Source of the DNA: an uncultured Aquimarina sp. | GTDB taxonomy: Bacteria; Bacteroidota; Bacteroidia; Flavobacteriales; Flavobacteriaceae | Reading direction: 5' to 3' | Length of the DNA: 64,000 nt | Assembly: GCA_947495425.1 (NCBI GenBank) | Contig: CANLYR010000016.1 | Span: forward strand, 1-64,000 | In this document: positions 18,421-28,169 of the stretch, in pieces | Layout of the letters: every line of letters begins with the position of its first letter | How positions within the stretch are numbered: position 1 is the first letter of the stretch | Notes under the pieces: generated by a model | The model's database searches: none | Told to the model about the DNA's origin: nothing | What the model saw: only the letters and a program-made list of their open reading frames with translations | Program-made: the position numbers and the translations under genes

Positions 18421-19899
18421 TTAATATGCCTTAGCAAATAACACCCTGATTTTTGAAGGTTTCCCGCTATAAACACAACTTCCCTTTTCTTCTTTAGCAT
18501 CAAAAGGGATGCATCGTATAGTGGCTTTTGTCAATTCTTTAATCTTCTCTTCTGTTTCTATGGTTCCATCCCAATGTGCAGATACAAAACCACCTTTATG
18601 CTCTAAAACCTCTTTAAACTCATCAAAAGTATGTACGGTAGTGGTATGGTCATCTCTATATTGAGTTGCTTTTTGATGCAAACTCTCTTGAATTTCAACA
18701 AGCAAAGATTCGATAGTGGTAACAACCTCATTCTTAGCCAAAAATTGTTTTGTTAGCGTATCTCTTCGTGCTAATTCAACAGTACCTTTTTCTAAATCTT
18801 TTGGACCAATAGCTATACGCAAAGGCACGCCTTGTAATTCATATTGCGCAAACTTAGCACCGGGTCTATGTGTATCACGATTATCAAACTTAACCGAAAT
18901 TCCTTTTGATTTTAAATCATTAACTAATTCGTTAGCTACTACAGAAATCTGGTCTAATTGCTCTTCTCCTTTATATATAGGAACAATCACAACCTGTATT
19001 GGCGCCAGATTAGGAGGCAGAACCAAACCATTATCATCACTATGCGTCATAATTAATGCCCCCATCAATCTTGTAGAAACTCCCCAAGATGTAGCCCAAA
19101 CATAATCCAATTTCCCTTCTTTAGAAGTAAATTTCACATCAAAGGCTTTTGCAAAATTTTGCCCCAGAAAGTGCGACGTACCCGCTTGCAAGGCTTTTCC
19201 GTCTTGCATCAACGCCTCAATGCAATATGTATCCTCTGCACCTGCAAAACGTTCACTTTCAGTCTTTCTACCTTTTATTACCGGAATAGCCATAAAATTC
19301 TCTGCAAAATCTGCATATATATTATTCATTTGCTCAGTTTCTGCAATTGCTTCTGCTCTTGTTTCATGAGCAGTATGACCTTCTTGCCACAAAAATTCTG
19401 CAGTACGAAGAAAAAGACGTGTTCTCATTTCCCATCGAACCACATTTGACCATTGATTGATTAACAATGGTAAATCTCTATACGATTGTATCCATCCTTT
19501 ATAAGTATTCCATATAATTGCTTCAGAAGTTGGACGAACGATAAGCTCTTCTTCTAACTTCGCCTTAGGATCCACAATCAACTTAGAAGAATCATTAGGA
19601 TCTGTTTTTAATCTGTAATGTGTAACAACAGCGCATTCTTTTGCAAATCCTTCTGCATTTTTTTCTTCAGCTTCAAAAAGACTTTTGGGTACAAATAATG
19701 GAAAATATGCATTTTGATGACCTGTTTCTTTAAATTTTCTATCCAATTCTGCCTGCATTTTCTCCCAAATAGCGTAACCATATGGTTTTATCACCATACA
19801 ACCTCGTACTGCTGAGTTCTCGGCTAAATCAGCCTTTACGACTAATTCATTATACCATTTTGAATAATCTTCGCTACGCTTTGTTAAATTCTTACCCAT
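18421..19899 (-). CDS. proS: Prolyl-tRNA synthetase (archaeal/eukaryotic-like short type)
   Basis: A 492-residue class II synthetase charging tRNA-Pro. Seen: motif 2 [22 protein letters not shown] (residues about 155-176), [14 protein letters not shown], motif 3 [12 protein letters not shown], the anticodon-binding domain starting VVIVPIYKG, and the C-terminal extension ending FAKAY. It lacks the bacterial-type INS editing insertion, as usual for the Bacteroidota short form. Start ATG at 19899. Upstream of two tRNA-Glu genes and rpsT on the same strand, so a long translation-related transcript is possible. Confidence 0.96.
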   Translation of the reverse strand: MGKNLTKRSEDYSKWYNELVVKADLAENSAVRGCMVIKPYGYAIWEKMQAELDRKFKETGHQNAYFPLFVPKSLFEAEEKNAEGFAKECAVVTHYRLKTDPNDSSKLIVDPKAKLEEELIVRPTSEAIIWNTYKGWIQSYRDLPLLINQWSNVVRWEMRTRLFLRTAEFLWQEGHTAHETRAEAIAETEQMNNIYADFAENFMAIPVIKGRKTESERFAGAEDTYCIEALMQDGKALQAGTSHFLGQNFAKAFDVKFTSKEGKLDYVWATSWGVSTRLMGALIMTHSDDNGLVLPPNLAPIQVVIVPIYKGEEQLDQISVVANELVNDLKSKGISVKFDNRDTHRPGAKFAQYELQGVPLRIAIGPKDLEKGTVELARRDTLTKQFLAKNEVVTTIESLLVEIQESLHQKATQYRDDHTTTVHTFDEFKEVLEHKGGFVSAHWDGTIETEEKIKELTKATIRCIPFDAKEEKGSCVYSGKPSKIRVLFAKAY

Positions 19900-19963
19900 A
19901 AACTGCTATTTGGCACAAATGTTGTTGCTTTGTTAAATAAAAAATTGTTAGCGCAAAACTAAC

Positions 19964-19971
19964 TAAATTTG
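19964..19971 (+). promoter_or_regulatory. -7 promoter element for the Gly/Trp-repeat lipoprotein
   Basis: TAAATTTG matches TAnnTTTG, about 29 bases before the ATG at 20000. It lies in the short region diverging from proS. Confidence 0.55.
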
Positions 19972-19999
19972 TAATGTTCAACAATAAAAGTAAGAAGAT

Positions 20000-21148
20000 A
20001 TGCAGTCTAAAAATTATTTTCATAGAAATGCCACGATAGGAGTTTTCCTGATGGCAGCCGTAATAATGTTGACTTCTTGTGGTTCTACAGAATATATACC
20101 TTACAATGATGGGGTTTATGGCGAACCAAGCAGCCGAAGAAACGTTGAAGTTCCACGAAGAAATATTGAAACTCAACCCAGAAATACGGATGAAAAATCG
20201 AATTATTATTCTAGCTATTTTTCTGAAAAATCTGCGCAAATAGATAATGTAGTCGAAAACAATGAGGTATTTACTGATGTTGATGCTTATTCTAGCGAAG
20301 AATACGATGCAGAAAATACGATGCCCAATGAAGCCTTAGCTTATGAAGCCGGACAACCGTCTTGGGGAAGTAACCCTACTGAAGTAAATGTTAATTTATA
20401 TAATACTGGTTGGAATAATTGGGGACCCGGATGGGGATGGAATGCAGGATGGGGAGGCCTTGGTTGGAATAATTGGGGACCCGGATGGGGATGGAACGCT
20501 GGATGGGGAGGATTTGGTTGGAACAATTGGGGACCCGGATGGGGATGGAATGCAGGATTTGGATGGGGAGGCCTTGGTTGGAACAACTGGGGACCCGGAT
20601 GGGGATGGAATGCAGGATTTGGATGGGGAGGTCTTGGGTTTTATGGAAATCAAAGATTCCGCGGATACAGAGGTTACAATCAATTTGGACGAAATCGATA
20701 TGCAGCGTATAACAGAGGTAGCCGAAATTCTTTAGCATCTTCATCTAGAAGCAGTGGATCAAGATACAACACCAGATCGAGAAATTCTTCAAATTACAAT
20801 AATAGAAGTAGACAAAATTATAGCAATCAAAGAAGAATATCTGCAGACTCACGCAGTAGAAGCAGAACATCTAACTATTCTACTAACTCTCGTTCCAGAT
20901 CTTCGGCAAATAGCAGTAGTCCAGGTCGATATTCATCAGGATCAACAACCAGGTCCAGAAGTAGTGCACCTAGTAGCAGCAGAAGTCGAGGGTATTCACC
21001 TTCATCTACCAGAAGCAGAAGTTCTAACTCTGGATACTCTAGAGGCAGCTCTTCATCCCGCAGTAGCGGTTATCGTTCTAGTGGAAGTAGATCTAGAAGT
21101 AGTGGTAGTCGTGGTGGAGGCAGTAGAAGCAGAGGAAGAGGTAGATAA
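20000..21148 (+). CDS. Lipoprotein with Gly/Trp repeats and a Ser/Arg-rich tail
   Basis: A 382-residue predicted lipoprotein of low complexity. The signal peptide has a lipobox MLTSCGS with acylated C27. Residues about 137-212 are four near-identical units of GWNNWGPGWGWNAG followed by WGGL, WGGF or FGWGGL. From about residue 230 to the end it is almost only Ser, Arg, Gly, Tyr and Asn. There is no catalytic motif. Similar low-complexity lipoproteins occur in Flavobacteriaceae without a known role; a surface matrix, adhesion or RNA/polyanion-binding tail is speculation. It lies 91 bases before an outer-membrane porin gene in the same direction. Confidence 0.85.
   Translation: MQSKNYFHRNATIGVFLMAAVIMLTSCGSTEYIPYNDGVYGEPSSRRNVEVPRRNIETQPRNTDEKSNYYSSYFSEKSAQIDNVVENNEVFTDVDAYSSEEYDAENTMPNEALAYEAGQPSWGSNPTEVNVNLYNTGWNNWGPGWGWNAGWGGLGWNNWGPGWGWNAGWGGFGWNNWGPGWGWNAGFGWGGLGWNNWGPGWGWNAGFGWGGLGFYGNQRFRGYRGYNQFGRNRYAAYNRGSRNSLASSSRSSGSRYNTRSRNSSNYNNRSRQNYSNQRRISADSRSRSRTSNYSTNSRSRSSANSSSPGRYSSGSTTRSRSSAPSSSRSRGYSPSSTRSRSSNSGYSRGSSSSRSSGYRSSGSRSRSSGSRGGGSRSRGRGR
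20408..20635 (+). repeat. In-gene tandem repeat, units of 54, 54, 60 and 60 bases
   Basis: Units start at 20408, 20462, 20516 and 20576. They are nearly identical in DNA, differing at a few third positions and by a 6-base (Phe-Gly) insertion in the last two. All units keep the reading frame. Such DNA-level identity points to recent slippage or recombination. Confidence 0.9.
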
Positions 21149-21239
21149 GATCACACCTAAAAATATGATTATCAAAGAACTATCATCTTGATTTTCTTCT
21201 AATTTTTGAGATATTTTGTAACTCAAAAAAATAAAAACT

Positions 21240-22754
21240 ATGAAAAAATTATTTTTATTTATAGGTGTTTTATCAATGTCTTTTTTGAATGCTCAAGATT
21301 TTACGGAAGCATTGCGATACTCACAACAAAATATAATGGGTACAGCTCGTTTTAGAGCAATGAGTGGTGCTTTTGGGACCTTAGGAGGTGATTTATCTGC
21401 ATTACAAATTAATCCTGCTGGGTCTGCAATTTTTAGAGATTCTCATGCTTCAATAACACTCTCGAGCACTCGTATTGAAAATGAGGCAACATATTTTAAT
21501 GATTTTAGTAATAGCAATACATCAAATTTAAATTTGAACCAAATAGGTGCAGTATTCGTTCATGATTACTATAGCAATAATACCAAGGGAATTAATAAGT
21601 TTTCTTTAGGGCTAGCATATGACCAAACTGCTGATAATGTAGATGAGTTATTTGCTTTTGGACGAAGCACAAATTCTATAGATAGTTTTTTTCTAAGTGA
21701 AGCACAGGGAATTCCTTTAGACTTGATTACACCAAGAGTTAACGAGCCTATTAATGATTTGTATGCCTTTTTAGGTGAAACCGAAGGGTACGGCACGCAA
21801 CAAGCCTTCCTTGGCCACGAATCATTGTTAATAGAGGCAAACGATTTGGACAATCCAAACAATACTTCATATTTTTCTAATATTGCCAGCGGCAATTTTG
21901 ATCAAGAATATTTTTATGAAAGTACGGGTCTCAATGGTAAATTCACGCTAAATGGAGGTGCACAGATTAATCAAAATTATTACGTTGGTTTCAATCTTAA
22001 TTCTCATTTTATCAGTCATGATAAAATCACTGAGTTCTCTGAGAGGAATAGTAATACTGGTAGTGTAATCAATGAGGTTTTATTTATCAATAGACTATCG
22101 ACAATAGGCGCTGGGTTTTCTGCTCAAATAGGTGGGATTGTAAAGGTGTCAAAAATACTTCGTATGGGGGGCTCTTATGAGACGCCGACCTGGTATTTTA
22201 TTGAGGAAGAAACTACTCAGCGACTTCGAACCAATGGCACCTCGAACATAAGAGTAGATATAAATCCTAGGGTTATTAATCTATTTCCAGAATACAGATT
22301 ACGCACTCCTGCAAATGCAACCAGCAGTATTGCTTTTCTATTTGGCCAGAAAGGTTTGATTAGCATAGACTACTCCTACAAAGATTACGGCACTATCCGT
22401 CTGGATTCTGATGAAGGTGTTGATTTTTCTACTGTAAACAACGAAATCAATAACAATTTACAAGGTGCGTCTACGATAAGAATCGGAACCGAATGGAGAA
22501 ACAAAAATTGGAGTTTACGAGGAGGAGCATTCTATGAAGAAAGCCCGTATAAAGACGATATATTTCTTGGAGACAAAACAGGATTTTCTCTAGGTGGCGG
22601 ATACTCTTTTGAAAAATTCAGGTTGGACGTAGCGTATGATTATTCAGAGCAACAAAGAGAACAAGATTTTTTTCCAGGATCAAGCTTTACAAATTTTACG
22701 GTAGTGAACTCTTATCGAGATAATCTCACATTCACTTTAGCCATGAATTTCTAA
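21240..22754 (+). CDS. OmpP1/FadL/TodX-family outer membrane transporter
   Basis: A 504-residue outer membrane protein. A signal peptide (MKKLFLFIGVLSMSFLNAQ) is followed by the FadL-type N-terminal region with AFGTLGGDLSALQINPAGSAIF, the family NPAG motif. Many alternating amphipathic strands follow, and the protein ends with an aromatic residue (LTFTLAMNF), a typical barrel terminus. The family takes hydrophobic molecules such as fatty acids or aromatics across the outer membrane; the substrate here is unknown. Convergent with the T9SS gene. Confidence 0.88.
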   Translation: MKKLFLFIGVLSMSFLNAQDFTEALRYSQQNIMGTARFRAMSGAFGTLGGDLSALQINPAGSAIFRDSHASITLSSTRIENEATYFNDFSNSNTSNLNLNQIGAVFVHDYYSNNTKGINKFSLGLAYDQTADNVDELFAFGRSTNSIDSFFLSEAQGIPLDLITPRVNEPINDLYAFLGETEGYGTQQAFLGHESLLIEANDLDNPNNTSYFSNIASGNFDQEYFYESTGLNGKFTLNGGAQINQNYYVGFNLNSHFISHDKITEFSERNSNTGSVINEVLFINRLSTIGAGFSAQIGGIVKVSKILRMGGSYETPTWYFIEEETTQRLRTNGTSNIRVDINPRVINLFPEYRLRTPANATSSIAFLFGQKGLISIDYSYKDYGTIRLDSDEGVDFSTVNNEINNNLQGASTIRIGTEWRNKNWSLRGGAFYEESPYKDDIFLGDKTGFSLGGGYSFEKFRLDVAYDYSEQQREQDFFPGSSFTNFTVVNSYRDNLTFTLAMNF

Positions 22755-22790
22755 TATGTGTGTTATAACCCTAGAAAAAATAAAATATTA

Positions 22791-24284
22791 TTATCGAATT
22801 AAAGAAAAATTACCTGCAAACACCCTTCTTCTCATATTAGGATCTCTAGGTTCATTAAACTCTACCCTAAACCAATAATCGGAAGAAGGCATGATTTTAC
22901 CATTATAGGTCCCATCCCAGCCTGGACCTCCCGGTCTTAATTGTTTTAGCAATTTACCATATCTATCGAATATATAGATCAATGCACTGGGCTGATCTTC
23001 GATATTAATAAGATTCCAGGTTTCATGAAAACCATCTCCATTAGGTGTAAAATATTTAGGGTATCCTAAGATCATAAAAACTTCTGACTCTCTTTCACTA
23101 ATTTCACAATTTGCATATCTTGCAGTTATTCTATAGTCACCCGGAGGAACATTGGCAAATACAGGAGACGACTGAAAAACTCTATACGTAACAAAACCGT
23201 TCCCTAAATCCCGATCAAGTCTGTACTCAAAATTATTAAATTCGGCAGCTGAAACTTCCTGTGTTGCTTCTACTTCTGCCGTGATGGTATATCCACCTGC
23301 AAAAGATTCTTCGGCAATACTGTGCCCTACAGAAATTACTGCTCCCGATACATCCAAAACAACCAAATCATCTCTATCTACTTCTATTGTCCTTCCAGCA
23401 TCAGAATATCCTATTAGTTCATATACGCCGGGGCTGTTAACTTCTAAAAACGGCACTCCTCCCTCGGGATCAGGGACATCAACAAAATTCGTAGTACCTG
23501 CTTCAGCTCTTCTCCATCTATAACTAACGGCATCAGGAAATCTTCCTTCTATTGTAACAGGAAATTCTCCGCAAGTAGCAATATCTGCTCCAACACCTGG
23601 TTCGAGAATACTACAATCTGTTGTACCTGCATTAGCTGCATTAAGATTTGTTTGTTGGAGTTGAATCACCCCTGGCTCATCAGAAAAATTTGTGATTAAA
23701 ATCATATAGTATTCCCCAGATTGTGCTGAGGGAATCGTGAAGGTTTCTATAAAAATATCTTCTTCGGGAGTTCTTGCATAACTACAATCAATGATATTAG
23801 TATTGTCTTGATTTTCTATGTAATAAGCAGGATCATCGACATTATTAACACACTCTTCAGGCCTCAAGTTCTCTCCATCTCCATTATTATCACAACCTCT
23901 AGCTAAAATATCACAATCAATAAATGAAGTTTCGAATGGACCCCAGGCTACAAAATCAACATCCAGCTGCCTTTCTCCTCTATCCAAATTATTATTCTCT
24001 CTAATTTCTACCCACTGCCGAATATCAAAAATTAATTCTCCTGGCTGATCTATACGAATAAAATACCACGACGAATTTCTGGTTGTATTAAGGCATCCTA
24101 ATCCTCTAAAACTAATGTCTTCGCCGGTTATATTGGGGAAAGTTAACTCTTGTGAGGCATCTGAACAAAAAGGATTAGCTGTTCTACATGCAAGATCATC
24201 ATCTTGTCCATAGACGGTAGTATTAAACAAAAGAACAATACTTATAAATAATAGAATCCGAGGTAGTATTTTTGCCATTTTCAT
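22791..24284 (-). CDS. Secreted protein with T9SS type B (gliding-associated) C-terminal domain
   Basis: A 497-residue exported protein. The N-terminus has a signal peptide; ATG at 24284 or 24278 are both possible. The middle has cysteine-rich beta-sandwich segments, including QSGEYYMILITNFSDEPGVIQL, and Ig-like strands. The last about 85 residues are the CHU_C/type B sorting domain: YFTPNGDGFHETWNL, IYIFDRYGKLLKQL and WDGTYNGKIMPSSDYWF. Known role of that domain: export through the type IX secretion system and attachment to the surface. The cargo part may bind a ligand; no enzyme motif is visible. Confidence 0.9.
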   Translation of the reverse strand: MKMAKILPRILLFISIVLLFNTTVYGQDDDLACRTANPFCSDASQELTFPNITGEDISFRGLGCLNTTRNSSWYFIRIDQPGELIFDIRQWVEIRENNNLDRGERQLDVDFVAWGPFETSFIDCDILARGCDNNGDGENLRPEECVNNVDDPAYYIENQDNTNIIDCSYARTPEEDIFIETFTIPSAQSGEYYMILITNFSDEPGVIQLQQTNLNAANAGTTDCSILEPGVGADIATCGEFPVTIEGRFPDAVSYRWRRAEAGTTNFVDVPDPEGGVPFLEVNSPGVYELIGYSDAGRTIEVDRDDLVVLDVSGAVISVGHSIAEESFAGGYTITAEVEATQEVSAAEFNNFEYRLDRDLGNGFVTYRVFQSSPVFANVPPGDYRITARYANCEISERESEVFMILGYPKYFTPNGDGFHETWNLINIEDQPSALIYIFDRYGKLLKQLRPGGPGWDGTYNGKIMPSSDYWFRVEFNEPRDPNMRRRVFAGNFSLIR

Positions 24285-24414
24285 ATAACGCTATTAACTG
24301 TATTTTTCGTGTGTCAAGATTAGATTTGGAAATTTAAATATACATAACTTCTATAAAAAACCTATTAAATATAATTGTTTAACATAGCTTTCTCCAAGTA
24401 AAACAACAAAATCG

Positions 24415-24422
24415 TATCTTTG
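24415..24422 (+). promoter_or_regulatory. -7 promoter element for folE
   Basis: TATCTTTG followed by C, an exact TAnnTTTG match. Transcription would start near 24430 and leave a leader of about 135 bases before folE, long for this group. Confidence 0.55.
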
Positions 24423-24491
24423 CAGTCAAATTATTGGATAGTATTTGATAATACTCCATTTACATCCAAAAAGGTAGTAATTAAAGGTGAA

Positions 24492-24554
24492 ATGAGCGTG
24501 ATTTCGTTGATTAAACTTTTATATATCCTTTGTTGGATTTTAGTAGTAAATTAA
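24492..24554 (+). CDS. Possible 20-residue hydrophobic leader peptide
   Basis: An ATG-initiated ORF in the folE leader encodes MSVISLIKLLYILCWILVVN and stops 11 bases before the folE GTG. It is strongly hydrophobic. Its reading frame is open for at least 24 codons further upstream but without an ATG. An AT-rich region can yield this by chance, so it is listed only as a candidate. Confidence 0.2.
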   Translation: MSVISLIKLLYILCWILVVN

Positions 24555-24565
24555 AAAATTGAAGT

Positions 24566-25243
24566 GTGAAAATTGACAAAGCCCTCGAAGCTATTGAAGC
24601 GCTAGGTGATAATCATGTAGCTACTAGCGCTACCACTCCTCTAAGAGAAGATGCCTTTAAACTTAGTGACAAAGAAAAAATTGCTTTGATTAAAGAAGAT
24701 GTTGCACACATTTTGGAAACTTTAGGGCTAGACCTAACAGATGACAGTCTTAAGGGCACTCCACAACGTGTAGCTAAAATGTTTGTAAATGAAATCTTTT
24801 CTGGGCTGCATCCGCAGAGAAAGCCAGATGCTTCTACTTTCAGTAATTCATATAAGTACGGTGAAATGTTGGTAGAAAAAAATATTACTGTATATTCTAC
24901 ATGTGAGCATCACCTGTTACCAATTGTTGGTAGAGCCCATGTGGCTTATATTTCTAAGGGTACAGTTGTAGGTTTGTCAAAAATGAACCGTATTGTAGAT
25001 TATTATGCAAAACGTCCTCAGGTACAAGAACGTTTGACCATGCAAATTGTACAAGATCTTCAAGTAGTGCTAGGTACCAAAGACGTAGCTTGTATTATTG
25101 ATGCAAAACATCTTTGTGTAAACTCACGTGGGATTCGAGACATCGAAAGTAGTACGGTAACTAGTGAGTTTGGTGGTAAATTTAAAGAAGATGCTGTAAA
25201 AAGAGAATTCCTAGACTATATAAAATTAGACACTACTTTTTAA
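24566..25243 (+). CDS. folE: GTP cyclohydrolase I
   Basis: Converts GTP to 7,8-dihydroneopterin triphosphate, the first step of folate (tetrahydropterin) synthesis, as a cytoplasmic homodecamer. A 225-residue protein starting with GTG at 24566. Seen: the zinc-binding cysteine and histidine in VYSTCEHHLLP, GRAHVAYI, GLSKMNRIVDYYAKRPQVQERL, and the second zinc cysteine in HLCVNSRGI. Followed 38 bases later by cysS. Confidence 0.96.
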   Translation: MKIDKALEAIEALGDNHVATSATTPLREDAFKLSDKEKIALIKEDVAHILETLGLDLTDDSLKGTPQRVAKMFVNEIFSGLHPQRKPDASTFSNSYKYGEMLVEKNITVYSTCEHHLLPIVGRAHVAYISKGTVVGLSKMNRIVDYYAKRPQVQERLTMQIVQDLQVVLGTKDVACIIDAKHLCVNSRGIRDIESSTVTSEFGGKFKEDAVKREFLDYIKLDTTF

Positions 25244-25281
25244 TCACATTCAACAATAATTATTTAGCATTACACTAGATT

Positions 25282-26775
25282 ATGGCGTCAGCTTTGTACA
25301 AAAAACAAGAATTAAAAATCTATAATTCTATTTCTGGAGAAAAAGAAACCTTCAAAGCTATTACAGAAGGTAACATAGGAATGTATGTTTGCGGACCAAC
25401 AGTATACAGCAATGTGCATTTGGGAAATTGCCGAACGTTTATTTCTTTTGATATGGTGTTTAGGTATTTAAAGCACTTGGGATACAAAGTTCGCTATGTC
25501 AGAAATATTACTGATGCCGGGCATTTGGAGAATGATGCAGATGAAGGAGAAGATAAAGTTGCAAAAAAAGCACGTTTAGAGCAATTAGAACCTATGGAAA
25601 TTGTTCAGCGATATACGTTAGATTTTCATAAGGTAATGTCTAAGTTTAATAGTTTTCCTCCCAGTATTGAACCAACTGCCACAGGCCATATCATAGAACA
25701 AATTGAAATTATTAAAACCATTATCGACAATGGTTTTGCTTATGAATCTAATGGGTCTATTTATTTTGATGTTCAAAAGTTTAATAAAACCAACCATTAC
25801 GGAAAGTTAAGTGGTCGCAATCTAGAAGATATGATCGCGAACACAAGGACCTTAACAGCGCAAAGCGATAAAAAAAATCCTCAGGATTTTGCACTTTGGA
25901 AAAAAGCTGAGCCGCAGCATATTATGAGATGGCCTTCACCTTGGAGCGACGGTTTTCCTGGATGGCACTTAGAATGTACTGTAATGAGTACCAAATATCT
26001 TGGTGAGCGTTTTGATATACACGGCGGTGGTATGGATTTAAAATTCCCGCATCACGAGTGTGAGATTGCACAAGGAGAAGCTGCCTGTGGTCAAACTCCT
26101 GTGAATTATTGGATGCATGCCAATATGCTAACGCTTAATGGAAAGAAAATGTCTAAATCTACTGGTAACACAATTTCACCTGGAGAATTATTTTCTGGAA
26201 AAAATGATTTCCTTGGCAAACCGTTTGATGCTAGTATTGTTCGGTTCTTTATGATGCAAGCACATTACAGAAGTATTTTGGACTTTTCTAATGATGCATT
26301 AGAAGCTTCAGAAAAAGGTTTTCATAAATTAATGGATGCTATTCAAACCTTAGAAAATTTGAGCACCGGCAACCAGACCGAAGGATTTGATGTTAACATC
26401 TGGAGGGATTCATGCTACGAAGCAATGAATGATGATTTTAATACTCCTATTTTGATTGCCAAATTATTTGATGCTGTTAAATTTATTAATACTGTAAAAG
26501 AGCAAAAAGCTTCATTATCAAAGGAGGACTTAGCATTGCTTAGAGAAACTATACATGGTTTTATCTTTGACGTTTTAGGTTTATTGAATAGTAACGAAAC
26601 TTCTACTGATATTAGTGACAAACTTTCTGGAACTGTAGAATTATTAATTACACTCAGAGCCGAAGCTAGAGCAAATAAAGACTTTGCTACCAGTGACAAG
26701 ATTAGAGATGAACTTCTTGAAATGGGAATTCAGCTTAAGGATGGACGTGATGGCACTAGTTTTTCGTTAAACTAA
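25282..26775 (+). CDS. cysS: Cysteinyl-tRNA synthetase
   Basis: Class I synthetase of 497 residues. Seen: the catalytic zinc cysteine and HIGH-like motif in [16 protein letters not shown], the remaining zinc ligands in WHLECTVMS and FPHHECE, and KKMSKSTGN for the KMSKS loop. The C-terminal DALR-like helical bundle is intact. It lies between folE and yidD on the same strand with short gaps, so a shared transcript is likely. Confidence 0.97.
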   Translation: MASALYKKQELKIYNSISGEKETFKAITEGNIGMYVCGPTVYSNVHLGNCRTFISFDMVFRYLKHLGYKVRYVRNITDAGHLENDADEGEDKVAKKARLEQLEPMEIVQRYTLDFHKVMSKFNSFPPSIEPTATGHIIEQIEIIKTIIDNGFAYESNGSIYFDVQKFNKTNHYGKLSGRNLEDMIANTRTLTAQSDKKNPQDFALWKKAEPQHIMRWPSPWSDGFPGWHLECTVMSTKYLGERFDIHGGGMDLKFPHHECEIAQGEAACGQTPVNYWMHANMLTLNGKKMSKSTGNTISPGELFSGKNDFLGKPFDASIVRFFMMQAHYRSILDFSNDALEASEKGFHKLMDAIQTLENLSTGNQTEGFDVNIWRDSCYEAMNDDFNTPILIAKLFDAVKFINTVKEQKASLSKEDLALLRETIHGFIFDVLGLLNSNETSTDISDKLSGTVELLITLRAEARANKDFATSDKIRDELLEMGIQLKDGRDGTSFSLN

Positions 26776-26791
26776 ATACGTATCTATACCA

Positions 26792-27058
26792 TTGGCTTCA
26801 AAAATTGGCATAAAGAAAATTATAATTTTACCATTCGTAGGATTGGTTAGATTATATCAAGTTTTAATTTCGCCACTAACTCCAGCTACATGCAGATATC
26901 AACCTACTTGCTCGCATTACACTATTGAAGCATTGCGAAAGCATGGATTGTTAAGAGGTGGCAAACTATCAATAAAACGAATTTTTAGCTGTCATCCCTG
27001 GGGTGGTAGTGGATATGACCCCGTTCCTGAAGTCAAGAATAAATCAATAAGGAAATGA
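26792..27058 (+). CDS. yidD: Membrane protein insertion efficiency factor YidD
   Basis: An 88-residue protein with the YidD signature: [30 protein letters not shown] with three conserved cysteines, followed by [19 protein letters not shown]. It assists YidC-dependent insertion of membrane proteins at the inner membrane. The start is a TTG at 26792; no suitable ATG precedes the conserved part. It lies 16 bases after cysS. Confidence 0.93.
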   Translation: MASKIGIKKIIILPFVGLVRLYQVLISPLTPATCRYQPTCSHYTIEALRKHGLLRGGKLSIKRIFSCHPWGGSGYDPVPEVKNKSIRK

Positions 27059-27141
27059 AGTAACGTAGTGTACACTATTAAAAACTGTCTGCCGTTTTCT
27101 CATATAAATACCTATATTTACCTGCAAAATAAAACTCACAC

Positions 27142-28074
27142 ATGATATTATCAAAAATTATCTGGAACCCTGTTGAAGGAATAGATCTTGGCTTTTTTGT
27201 TATCCGTTTTTATAGCTTAATGTTTGTTGTTGCTTTTTCATTAGGATGGTATTTAATGAAAAAAATATACATCCGCGAAAATGTATCCATAGAAAAATTG
27301 GATACAATTTTCATCTATGCAGTTGTAGCAACTTTGATAGGTGCTCGTCTGGGGCATGTATTCTTTTACGATTGGGATTACTATAAAAATAATCTCTTAG
27401 AAATCATTTTACCTTTTAGGTTCAAACCTGAATTTGAGTTTATTGGTTTTCAGGGATTAGCTAGTCACGGAGCAGCTATTGGGATTATTATTGCCATGTA
27501 TTATTATTCTAAAAACGTAATTCAGAAACATATTTTGTGGATATTGGATCGAATCGTTATCCCTGTAGCTTTTGGAGCCATATTTGTTCGTTTAGGTAAC
27601 TTTTTTAATTCTGAAATTATAGGCAATGAATCTGGAGATTCTACTTTTGGAGTTAAGTTTGTACGAGAGGGATTAAGAAAGTCTGAAGCCGTGCGAGAGA
27701 CAGGAATAAAAAACGTGAACGATGCCTATGCTGCTATTGTTAATGATCCAAAATTCGCAGATACGCTAGAGGCTATTCCTTATCGTCATCCTGCTCAGTT
27801 ATACGAAGCGTTTGGCTATATTTTTGTTGCTGTTATTCTTTGGCTTATTTATTGGAAAACAGATAAGCGCAACAATCCCGGATTTCTTTTTGGGGCATTT
27901 CTGATTTTATTGTGGACGGTACGCTTTATTGTAGAATTCGTTAAAAAAAGCCAGGGAGGATTTGAAGATTCTTTGGGAGATGCCTTATCAACAGGTCAGT
28001 GGTTAAGCATTCCTTTTATCATAGCTGGACTCTATTTTATAATACGATCGCTGAAGAAAAAAGAAGTCGTGTAA
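27142..28074 (+). CDS. lgt: Prolipoprotein diacylglyceryl transferase
   Basis: Transfers diacylglycerol from phosphatidylglycerol to the lipobox cysteine of prolipoproteins, in the inner membrane. A 310-residue protein with about seven membrane segments. Seen: the Lgt signature GAIFVRLGNFFNSEIIGN with the essential arginine and asparagine, the conserved histidine of GLASHGAAIG, and YRHPAQLYEAFGY. The last gene of the folE-cysS-yidD-lgt run, ended by a strong terminator. Confidence 0.95.
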   Translation: MILSKIIWNPVEGIDLGFFVIRFYSLMFVVAFSLGWYLMKKIYIRENVSIEKLDTIFIYAVVATLIGARLGHVFFYDWDYYKNNLLEIILPFRFKPEFEFIGFQGLASHGAAIGIIIAMYYYSKNVIQKHILWILDRIVIPVAFGAIFVRLGNFFNSEIIGNESGDSTFGVKFVREGLRKSEAVRETGIKNVNDAYAAIVNDPKFADTLEAIPYRHPAQLYEAFGYIFVAVILWLIYWKTDKRNNPGFLFGAFLILLWTVRFIVEFVKKSQGGFEDSLGDALSTGQWLSIPFIIAGLYFIIRSLKKKEVV

Positions 28075-28115
28075 GAATTAACCGAAAGAATACATTTAAC
28101 TATTATAAATACATG

Positions 28116-28158
28116 TAGTATAAAAAAAGGAAGACCTGGTCTTCCTTTTTTTATACTA
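28116..28158. terminator. Bidirectional terminator between lgt and prfA
   Basis: A perfect 43-base palindrome: 28116-28136 is the exact reverse complement of 28138-28158, centred on base 28137. The core AGGAAGACC/GGTCTTCCT is flanked by A and T runs on both sides, so it can end transcripts from both convergent genes. The real loop must open by 3-5 bases. Confidence 0.9.
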
Positions 28159-28169
28159 TAGTTTTTGTA

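Noticed and set aside
20341-20744. Several 80-120 residue open frames on both strands over the Gly/Trp repeats
   Set aside because: They are shadows created by the repeated DNA; their translations are low-complexity Pro/Ser or Gly/Asp repeats without starts or promoters of their own.
20754-21191. 145-residue frame overlapping the Ser/Arg tail
   Set aside because: Composition follows the AGX-rich repeat in another frame; no independent promoter or homology.
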